Shown here in pieces: positions 1 through 6,959 of a stretch of 11,003 bases of DNA. The stretch is from Cephalothrix simula. Taxonomy: Eukaryota > Nemertea > Palaeonemertea > Archinemertea > Cephalotrichidae. The translations under genes were made by a program, and so were the position numbers. The notes beneath the pieces were generated by a model that saw nothing but the letters and a program-made list of their open reading frames with translations, searched no databases and was not told the DNA's origin. Numbering within the stretch: position 1 is the first letter of the stretch; every line of letters starts with the position of its first letter. The stretch lies in the NCBI GenBank assembly GCA_035591015.1, contig JAXIUW010210398.1, positions 1-11,003 of the forward strand. The letters run 5' to 3'.

Positions 1-183
1 GACATGTCAATTCGCGATTCGCGATTTACAAGATCCCAATCTAGCCGGCCTGAGATGTAAATCGCGAATTGACATGTACGAGTGAAAAGAAATCGTAGAA
101 TCCAGCAGGCCTGAGATGTAAATCGCGAGTCGCCAATCGCGAATTTACATGTCCGAGTGAAAAGAAATCGCAGAATCTAGCAG
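1..183. repeat. Tandem repeat with palindromic TCGCGA cores
   Basis: Two units are seen. Each has GGCCTGAGATGTAAATCGCGA (positions 48-68 and 109-129, here split as a 61-bp offset), then a CATGT box and GTGAAAAGAAATCG (82-95 and 157-170). The second unit is longer by 14 bp because a TCGC-rich segment is expanded. The left edge holds an inverted copy of the core: CATGTCAATTCGCGA near 3 pairs with TCGCGAATTGACATG near 62-76. The array probably continues to the left of the window. Confidence 0.8.
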
Positions 184-330
184 TGCATGTGTTGCCACAA
201 AACGCTCTCACACGAATAATTACATGCATTAGCCCACGAAAGTTTCTGGCGGAGAATAGAAATAGCTTGCAAGACAATCATCATATCAAACAAAAGAATC
301 TGAAAAATAAAATAAAAGTATAAAAATTAC
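1..330 (-). other. MCPH1: MCPH1 intron downstream of exon 331-408 (partial)
   Basis: Donor GTAATT starts at 330 and the intron continues off the left end. Bases 1-183 are repeats, described separately. The part at 184-330 is unremarkable. A pyrimidine-rich AG on the minus strand near 299 resembles an acceptor, but the peptide after it has no BRCT similarity, so no exon is called. Confidence 0.6.
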
Positions 331-408
331 CTCACAAATGGGGAAAAATTCAGTTTGCTGATATGGTTCTTCATCCAACCATTTATCATGATCTAAACAT
401 TTATAAAC
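331..408 (-). CDS. MCPH1: MCPH1 exon completing BRCT domain 2
   Basis: This is a 78-nt exon of 26 codons, too short to stand out as an open frame. I found it by looking for the missing end of the BRCT domain. On the minus strand the acceptor is TTTTTAG (ending at 409) and the donor is GTAATT (330-325), both in phase 0. The encoded peptide starts VYKCLDHDKWLDEEPY and ends EFFPICE. Joined to the previous exon it reads SPEWVYKCL...WLDEEPY, parallel to human MCPH1 SYDWVLWSL...WISEEPF. The following FFPICE occupies the place of human FPAAPLC, at the linker before BRCT3. Exact phase agreement, correct splice dinucleotides and collinear homology make this a strong call despite its size. The next exon, which should begin BRCT3, is not recognisable in 1-330. 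Confidence 0.88.
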
Positions 409-595
409 CTAAAAAGTTAAAAAAAAAATGAAAATTTGAAAACGGAAAATTTTTAATAATTTATGTTTTAAATATCTTTACATATTTATGAATGAATTAA
501 TGCTTCCCTCCTCCGTACATGTATGTATGATGTACCAAAAATTATTGAACTTAGCTTTTTAAAGCACTGTCCGTTTTCCTTTTTTTGAAAATAAC

Positions 596-1180
596 CTCCC
601 CACCGACCTGATTATACTATGACCACTCAGGACCACACGGTTCGTCTGAGCACGGGTCCAGATTTTCAAAATATATCATGGCCAATTTTTGCGGAAATCG
701 AAAGAGTATGATGTAGTTATAAAACGTGAATCGGTTTCCTAGCTACTTTGTGAGATATGCAAAAAATGTGCAGTGTTAAAATCGGTATGCCTGAATCCCA
801 AATCTGACGGTGTCATTCAATTCTGTAGGGCCAATTTCCTATAACCTGGATGCATTTCTAATGTCCATATGTAACCGACTACCAGCTATAAGAATTTAGT
901 TCAGAAAAAAATTGTCAAAATGGAAAAAAACCCTTAAGTTTATGCCTCATTTGAAAACTAGGTAAGTTACCAGATCACGATTTTAAAGGAAAGTGACACT
1001 GGAGAAGTCAGATTTATGCATGCGCATATTGAAAGTAGCCAGAATACCCAATTGCTTTCTTCACATTTTACATCAAACTAAATTGATTTCCGCAAAAATT
1101 TACCATGATATATTTTGAAAATCTTGTCCCTTGCTAAGACGAACCGTGAGCACTGCATAATTATAATAGGACCTACTATT
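596..1180. repeat. Long imperfect inverted repeat (foldback element)
   Basis: Positions 637-699 and 1085-1147 are reverse complements over 63 bp with six mismatches by eye. The shared core includes ACGGTTCGTC and TTTTGCGGAAATC. Similarity continues inward with gaps: CTACTTT near 743 against AAAGTAG near 1032, and AAATCTGAC near 800 against GTCAGATTT near 1007. It also continues outward for about 30 bp in weaker form. The total is near 580 bp with an unpaired centre around 870-930. There is no coding capacity. The ends and any target duplication are unclear. Confidence 0.75.
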
Positions 1181-1275
1181 TTTTCCGCACTTTATAGACA
1201 CCTAGCGCGTGATTGACCAATTAATTGAAATAGCTAAGTACATTTAGCCTACCTTAGCCCTGTGACGTATTAATA

Positions 1276-2119
1276 CACAAATGGAAGGAAAAATTGGTTG
1301 AGGCAAGGCTGGATGTTATAGCTATTCTCCACCAGGTGGCGGTAGGGACATGAAACCACTACAATTTTTCTGCAATTTACTTGCCCTTTCCATCGATAGA
1401 GGATTATCCTGTATTATCCTGTTTTCCAAATATCCAAAAAAAAATCAATAATTTAATGATTTTCGGTTTTTTCTTTTGCACCCTCCATCAGGGAGTGGTA
1501 GGGACATAAAACTATCATATTGGTTCCATATTTTGCATGTGCTTTCCAATGCTTGCATTCCATTCCCTCTCTTGGATAGATTCGAGTGAGCTTTCCCTCT
1601 TCCCGGAACTGGGGAAGTGAAGGTTGCAGAAATTAGGGCGGGTTTCCAGTCTAGGAGAAAGTATCAGCGAAAATCAGAAAGGCCTAAGTCGTCGGGGCGG
1701 TATTATACACAATCCGCCAGCTTGGAATTTTTCCGCTTTTAATTTGTTAATGACCCATGATAAATGGTTCAAAATAACAATATTTGATGTTACCAAAGCA
1801 AGAAACAAAATGATGCATAACATGAATTAAAAGAAGCTTAGGCCAGTGAAAAGTTGAAGCGACACAGCCGCCATCTTGTTTTCCGATCTCTCTACCTTAT
1901 CCTACTCCAGGGGTTGGATGACCCTCGAGGGACCTCTGTGACGTATTTCCGGTGGTAGGATGAGCAATGGAACGTATTTTCCTGACATTCGAGACTCTCC
2001 GAGAGAACCAATGGAATGCAACCAATGATATAAAGGTTATATGAGAAACCGACGGGGGCGGGCGGATAGCTACATGTAATTTTAAGCCATGCCTCAACCG
2101 AATTTTCCATCCATTTGTG
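1276..2119. mobile_element. Non-autonomous element with 35-bp terminal inverted repeats
   Basis: The left end, CACAAATGGAAGG... (1276-1310), and the right end, ...CCATCCATTTGTG (2085-2119), are reverse complements over 35 bp with about four mismatches. The 844-bp interior has a direct duplication: CCACCAGGTGGCGGTAGGGACAT near 1330-1352 resembles TCCATCAGGGAGTGGTAGGGACAT near 1485-1508, and both are followed by similar text up to a CTTTCCAT-like word. There is no convincing transposase frame. Short open frames on both strands look random. It resembles a MITE-like or foldback element of unknown superfamily. Confidence 0.7.
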
Positions 2120-2121
2120 CA

Positions 2122-3118
2122 CACAAATTCCATCCATTTGTGTATGTATGGAAAATTGGACGAGACACAGTGAAATTGAAATGTAAATTTCGGCCCCCGT
2201 TGAGGTCTCCTAGAAGGGGCATCGGAACCTTTTCACCTTATACATTTTTGGAAAGGGCATGAAAAGTTACACACCATGGGGAGGGTTAAATTTTTCGCCC
2301 CACTTGGTGGGGAGTCGTGGCGCAAAATTTGCGAAAATAAAGTAATTCGAAAATAAAGTAGTGGTCGAACACCCCGAATCGTTCAGCTTAGACCAAAACA
2401 GCTACAATATGTTGTTTGGCCCATTAAGTATACTAAATGACCCGAATCCTGGGTTCCTAATAATATCAGGTTACCGACGGGGATCACTCAAAGATCATAT
2501 GATCCCATATGAGCCTCCAAAAAAATTAAATCAGACTTGGCAATTTTGCACCTAGGACCCCGATATTTGGGCCATTTAGTATGGTTGAAATGCCAAACAA
2601 CCTACTGTATTGCCAGTTTGCCCATGGACTTTGATTTTTGTCGACTTATTTTTGCCCCTGGACTTTGTTTTTTGCCTATCGTCACAAAGAATAGCGTACC
2701 GACCTGTTAACGTGCAATTAGGAGCGGGCGTTCCCCTCCGTACGGTTCATACATTTTCATGTAGGCTTTATTGGCATTAACTGCTATTTAGCCCGTTAAA
2801 CTTGTAAATCATTTCATTATCATTTTTATTTTCAATTCATTTGTTATATATTTACACGTAAATCCCCATTCGGGATGTTCCCTTAACACTAACAGCCGAC
2901 CACTAAAAGTGCGACTTTCGAATTTTTTGCACACTTGGCGCCACCACTCCCCACCAGATGGGGCAAAAAATGTAAAAACCCTCCCATGGTAACTTTTCAT
3001 GCTCTTTCCAAAAATGTATAGGGTTAAGGGGTTCCGATACCACTTCTAGCAGATCACGACCCGGGGGCAGAAATTTTTACATTTCGCGGTGCCTCATCAA
3101 ATTTTCCATCCATTTGTG
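2122..3118. mobile_element. Foldback element with about 250-bp inverted arms, related ends to its neighbour
   Basis: The left arm (about 2139-2390) and right arm (about 2868-3118) pair as imperfect reverse complements. Shared blocks include ATACATTTTTGGAAAG, GCATGAAAAGTTAC, GGTGGGGAGT and TAGTGGTCG. The right end is CCATCCATTTGTG, the same terminus as the element at 1276-2119, which finishes two bases before this one begins. The middle holds a separate palindrome (2411-2601) and a direct repeat TTTGCCC[AC]TGGACTTTG at 2617 and 2651. No protein is recognisable. Confidence 0.75.
2411..2601. repeat. Nested palindrome inside the 2122-3118 element
   Basis: GTTGTTTGGC...CTGGGTTCC (2411-2457) pairs with GGACCCC...GCCAAACAAC (2555-2601), with about 35 of 47 positions matching. 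Near the middle is the perfect palindrome GATCATATGATC (2494-2505). The centre of this palindrome (about 2506) is offset from the centre of the enclosing element (about 2620), so it looks like an independent insertion and not the middle of the larger foldback. Confidence 0.65.
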
Positions 3119-3652
3119 TTTACATGTAGACTAATTCTGGTATATTGATAGTGTAACGTTTAGTCTGCGAGGCTATACAAACTTCGCCCGTCAGATATAT
3201 CTGGGGCTTGGCGCCATTAAAATGGGGTGGGTATTTAAAATAGACCCATTACAAAATTACTTTATCAAAGTTTTTAGGCATACAGTCAAATTCTACATGC
3301 GAGCTTGCAGCGTGATCGAAGATTTTTTTGTGCAACGTCACAAGTTCCCATGTGAGATCACGCACACGTAATCTTTGTAGCTTGTATTTGCGAATTCGCA
3401 AAGGAATCGTAATACTTTATGATGTCGTTTTGAATGTGACGCGACCGAACAGAGAGCTGTCTGCGACCTTGTTAAAGCACCAATTGCTATAGAAAGTACA
3501 CGATCTCAAATAAATTTTCAGGTTCAATTTTCTTGACTGTTAACTATATACTGAAAGTCATAAAAAAAGCCCAAAAGAACCTTTTGATTAAGAATTTGGT
3601 ATTTTCAAACGGAGAAAGAAGTACAGAAAAAAAGTGTCGAGTTAATACTAAC

Positions 3653-3815
3653 CCATTCAGGAGACAGGATCCAGCAACCTCTTGCTATTGCATATAAAAC
3701 ATTTAGCGTTCGTCTCTGCCTACCACAAATTAAGTGAGTGGTTGTCTGAGACACATAATCTTGTACCACAAAATCACCCATCTTTTTAACAACAGACCGT
3801 ACTACATCTTGTTCA
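3653..3815 (-). CDS. MCPH1: MCPH1 exon coding most of BRCT domain 2
   Basis: This is a 163-nt internal exon. Its acceptor TTATTTTCAG ends at 3816 and its donor GTTAGT occupies 3652-3647. The first base completes the Ser codon begun in the large exon, giving SSMHRSEQDVV. Exactly 54 codons follow, so the exon ends in phase 0. The peptide has the BRCT order: a helix (VVRSVVKKMGDF), the strand TTTHLICG, then RTLNVLYAIARGCWILSPEW. Human MCPH1 has VCETTTHVLSG, then [20 protein letters not shown] at the same place. The invariant BRCT Trp (GCW) is present, and so is the Arg before TLNV. In vertebrates BRCT2 and BRCT3 form a tandem module that reads phosphoserine peptides such as the gamma-H2AX tail. 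An open frame runs past both splice sites, but the extension on the donor side (SINSTLFF) has no BRCT match and the upstream extension lies before a clear polypyrimidine acceptor. A BRCT of another protein such as TOPBP1 or PAXIP1 fits less well. Confidence 0.95.
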
Positions 3816-3841
3816 CTGAAAATAAATAGTGTCACATGGTC

Positions 3842-4680
3842 TATTGCCAATTTGAAACCGGAAGTAGCAAAGAAATCCCAAGGTCACCAACAAACTCTTA
3901 TATTTCGCTTTTTTTCAAAAATAAGGCTCGGAGACCTTCCTGAATACCTTAGTTACATGTAGGCATCAACATTTTTAGGAAAATACTTCTCAATTCTCTA
4001 ATTTACAAATGACATAGTTCAAAAATTAAAAAGTATTTTCCCAAACATTTTGATGCCTACATGCAACTAAGAACTTGGGCTGACTTCCCTTGATTTCGCC
4101 CACTTTGCCACAAGTCCACGTTTTATGGTGTCACTAATTAATGTCATTAATATCACAGGCGCAAAACACTATTATTTACTTCATTGATTTCAATAGAATT
4201 GTGCAATGAATTGACACTATTGTGATAATTAGGTTTATTAAACCAATATCATTGCATGATTGTTGAAAACCGTTTTTTACGTATGACGCCCAGGTCGGAG
4301 CATCAACATTTTTGTCAGCGGAAAGTTATTACCATCATCTGATGGCTGACCAAGTTTCATTGTGTGGACCGACCGGCGACCTTCTTTATCAGGCCAGTTT
4401 GAATCCCTATTCATTTGTACACGGAGGATGGACTATACTTGCTCCTGTAGCCCAAAATATTTCCTTAAATGAAAAAATATTTTTGAACTTCAAGAATTTA
4501 GATTAAAAACAAATTATTTTTGGAAAATCTAGTAGGCGAAATCAGGGGAAATCAGCCCAAGTTCTTTATTCAAGACGGGTCTGCGAGCCAAATTTTTGAA
4601 AAACATTGAGAAAAGAGAAATTTTAGAGTTTTTTGATGACCTGGGGATTTTTTGCTTCTTCCGGTTTCAAATTGGTAATA
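3842..4680. mobile_element. Foldback element with about 140-bp inverted ends, disrupted by a second hairpin
   Basis: TATTGCCAATTTGAAACCGG at 3842 pairs with CCGGTTTCAAATTGGTAATA ending at 4680. Pairing continues through AAGGTCACCAACAAACTC against GATGACCTGG, and through GGCTCGGAGACC against GGTCTGCGAGCC. It is then broken at about 3947-4070 and resumes with GAACTTGGGCTGA (4071) against TCAGCCCAAGTTC (4563). The interior (4101-4533) has an open plus-strand stretch at 4312-4506 that I do not recognise and do not call as a gene. The left end sits only 26 bp upstream (in gene sense) of the BRCT2 exon acceptor. Confidence 0.8.
3947..4070. repeat. Hairpin element inserted in the left arm of 3842-4680
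   Basis: CTTAGTTACATGTAGGCATC (3948-3967) and its continuation to about 3988 pair with the reverse complement ending CCTACATGCAACTAAG at 4071. This gives arms of about 41 bp around a loop of about 42 bp. The uninterrupted right arm of the host element reads GAATAAAGAAC (complement) where the left arm has GAATA, then this hairpin, then AAGAAC. That pattern is what a clean insertion of roughly 122 bp would leave. The exact ends are uncertain by a few bases. Confidence 0.75.
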
Positions 4681-5179
4681 CAAATAGAAAAAAGGAGATG
4701 TTGGTGTGGAGAAAAGCGACGAATCAGGTGCCTCAAATATTGAATCTAAAATGACCATCTAAAACATACTTAAATGTTTAATGTTCAATAATAGCTTAAC
4801 AGAATTTCACGTATTTTCGTATTGCCAATCACCATGCCCCTAGAATAACAATTATGGCCTCACCTAAATCGCTCCCGTCCCCGGTGGGGCATTTTAAGGC
4901 ATAAGCCTTAATTTAAAGACAAAATTAGACTCAATTCTGTCAGGATTTGATCAACTGATTGGGAATAAGCAACCTGAGTTGATGACTGAATCAAAAATTA
5001 AATTAGATGGCTAGATCTCATGCGAAGAACCGATTAAGTATTAAGATACTATAGGAAGAAGTGAGCTAATACATAGTATTTTCTTCTTTTTATCGATTTT
5101 AAAAAAAGTTATACCCCTTCAATGATTATTATTCAAATAGAATTTCGAAGGTATTTTTGAGGTATACACAGGAACGATG

Positions 5180-5795
5180 TCACAGTCGATATATCGCAGC
5201 TATGGTGAACCTTACGTGCATCGATGTTACCGAGATACACAAGGCCGAACCGATGGCACTAGGATATCACTGCGCCTTTGCTCTTTCCGTCTAAAGACAA
5301 TTGGAAGAATGCCATAGCGAAAAGGCTCATTAATGTTACCGTGATCCAAAAAGCGCATCTATGTCGTCGCTAATTTGCTCCCTTTCTCTATTCCCGATGA
5401 GAAAAATGTGATTTTTCGATATCGCAAAGGCGTATATATCACCGCGATATCGCAGCGACAACGAAAGGTGCAACGATATCGCCACTTTTCGCCCTTCCTC
5501 TATCCCAAAATAGATGCGATTTTGCAATGTTGAAAAGGCGCAACGCGATATCCTCTGCGACATCCCAAAAGCGCATCGATGTCCCGGCGACATAGATGCA
5601 CTTTTAGCGTTACCGCAAATTCCCATTTGTCGCATTGAGGAGAGAGCATAGAATGGAAATGACGTCATAATAGCGATGTCGCCGATTTATCGAAGCGACA
5701 TCGATCGATGGGATTTTGCGATATCGCAAAGGCGCGTCGATGTCACCGTGGTACCCTAGCAACATTGAAAAAGCTTGCGATAGCGACTGCGGCAT
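5180..5795. repeat. CpG-rich field of degenerate GCGATATCGC / GCATCGATGTC motifs
   Basis: Two short self-complementary words recur here. One is GCGATATCGC or CGATATCGC (near 5418, 5444, 5474, 5545 and 5716). The other is a (AAA)GGCGCATCGATGTCACCG-like word (near 5218, 5347, 5425, 5565 and 5724). At 5716-5750 and 5418-5447 the two occur in the same order, TTGCGATATCGCAAAGGCG then the ATCGATGTC-like word. At 5347 and 5565 the second word stands without the first just before it. Open frames here encode repetitive peptide with no family resemblance. Spacing is irregular, so this is a decayed satellite or clustered sites and not a clean tandem array. Confidence 0.65.
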
Positions 5796-5824
5796 TCATG
5801 GTTTTTTTTATTTCCACTTTTCAT

Positions 5825-6661
5825 TGACCAGGAGCGTAAAAAAGATACAAAAATAAACCTTGGCTGAATCTTTGGAATTAGGCATTGCTGACCTTCCTCT
5901 AAATCATATTCGAGTTAGAAAATGTTCGTACTCACAGTTTTTGAGATCGCGCATGCGCATGCGCAAGACATCCCACTTACTTAAATTGAAAAAAAGCATG
6001 TCATTTGATTAATTGGGTGCATGTTTCTATATGTTCTTAATACATTTGTATGCCCTAAACCGAACGCTTTTCGAAATATTAGCGATTAAAATTTCGAAAA
6101 TCGAAATTCAGCCGCCCATATCTCAATAACGGCTGGTTTTAGGGCCTATAAATGTTTTACAGACAGATAGAAATATGCCCCCTATTAGTCTATTGGCATG
6201 GTTTTTTTTCCAGATTTGGCACCGCAACCCAGCCATATCGGAAAAAGCGCAAAATCTTGCAGAAATGCTTAAACTACGTAATATTGAGAAAAAAACTATG
6301 CCAATAGACTAATTGGGGTCATTTTTCTATTTGTCTATAATACATTTATATGCTCTAAACCCAGCCGTTATTGAGATATGGGCGGCTGAAATTCGATTTT
6401 CGAAATTTCAATTCCCGAAAAGCGTTCGGTTTAGGGCATACAAATGTATTACGAACAGATAGAAACATGCACCCAATTAATCAAATGACATGCTTATTTT
6501 TCACTTTAAGTGGAATGTCTTGCGCATGCGCATACGCGATCTCAAAAACTGAGTACGAAAAATTTCTAACTCGCATATGTTTTAGAGGAAGGTCAGCAAT
6601 GCCTAATTCCCAAGTTTTAGCCATGGGTTATTTTTTTGTATCTTTTTAAAGCTCCTGGACA
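5825..6661. mobile_element. 837-bp imperfect palindrome made of four alternating 60-bp modules
   Basis: The ends TGACCAGGAGC (5825) and GCTCCTGGACA (ending 6661) are inverted. Pairing runs almost continuously inward, including GCATTGCTGACCTTCCTCTAAA, a GCGCATGCGCATGCGCAAGACAT block, and the TATTGGCATGG / CTATGCCAATA pair. The loop is about 6210-6285. Each arm is itself a palindrome: a module with CATTTGTATGCCCTAAACC appears forward at 6008-6071, reversed at 6130-6190, forward at 6307-6367 and reversed at 6418-6481. There is no transposase frame, and the open frames across it follow from the AT-poor sections. A foldback or non-autonomous DNA transposon is the likely class. Confidence 0.85.
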
Positions 6662-6959
6662 CCCGTGTGACGGTAGAAAAGACCTTAATTTAAGAATCGG
6701 GCATTCACTTTATAAGGTAGATCTCACTCACCAAAAAAGGGATGCATATTCTACATGTATATCACCGTGCTGCACAGGTCAATTCCAAACGTTACATTTT
6801 TGTCTCATAATTTTGAGTGATTGTTTTGCAAATATGATAAAATCGTCTGCCTTATTGACCCTCTCATGGTATCGACCTGCTGTCATTAGGTTGCACAAAA
6901 CCATGCACCTTAAAAAAAGATTGAAATTCGGATAAAAACCAGTATGTTTAAAAACTCAC

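Larger units (their letters stand above)
409..3652 (-). other. MCPH1: MCPH1 intron between the two BRCT2 exons (phase 0)
   Basis: This is a 3,244-nt GT-AG intron in phase 0, falling between the Trp and Val codons of the motif EW|V. It carries the inverted repeat at about 596-1180, the two CACAAATGGA-ended elements at 1276-2119 and about 2122-3118, and a nested palindrome at 2411-2601. The stretch 3119-3646 next to the donor has no repeat or open frame that I can support. The stretch 409-595 is AT-rich and plain. Confidence 0.85.
3816..6959 (-). other. MCPH1: MCPH1 intron between large exon and BRCT2 exon (phase 2)
   Basis: This is a 3,144-nt GT-AG intron with donor GTGAGT and acceptor TTTATTTTCAG. 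It interrupts a Ser codon after its second base. It contains three complex repeat structures: the foldback at 3842-4680, the GATATCGC field at about 5180-5795 and the four-module palindrome at 5825-6661. The stretch 4681-5175 shows only a short perfect palindrome (TTAAGGCATAAGCCTTAA, 4894-4911). The stretch 6662-6953 shows nothing recognisable. No additional exon with MCPH1 similarity was seen on the minus strand. Confidence 0.85.

Noticed and set aside
41-299. Possible MCPH1 exon after an acceptor-like AG near 299 on the minus strand
   Set aside because: The translated peptide has no similarity to the start of BRCT3 and runs into the tandem repeats.
1755-1768. CATGATAAATGGTT at 1755 equals a 14-nt part of the 331-408 exon in opposite orientation
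   Set aside because: The match does not extend in either direction and the sequence is low complexity, so chance is the simplest explanation.
3816-3850. Extension of the BRCT2 reading frame upstream of 3815 (peptide ...DHVTLFIF)
   Set aside because: It is part of the open frame but lies across a pyrimidine-rich acceptor ending CAG. The human alignment and the phase-2 junction with the large exon both stop at 3815.
4312-4506. Plus-strand open frame of 64 codons inside the 3842-4680 element
   Set aside because: It is short and has no recognised family or initiation or splice context. It is possible by chance in AT-rich DNA, though it would be worth a protein search.
5336-5795. Minus-strand open frames of 61 and 110 codons in the GATATC field
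   Set aside because: The composition follows the repeated words, the frames overlap each other, and there is no domain similarity.
5180-5795. CRISPR-like array
   Set aside because: Spacing is irregular, the repeats are degenerate and there are no unique equal-length spacers. The context is a eukaryotic intron.
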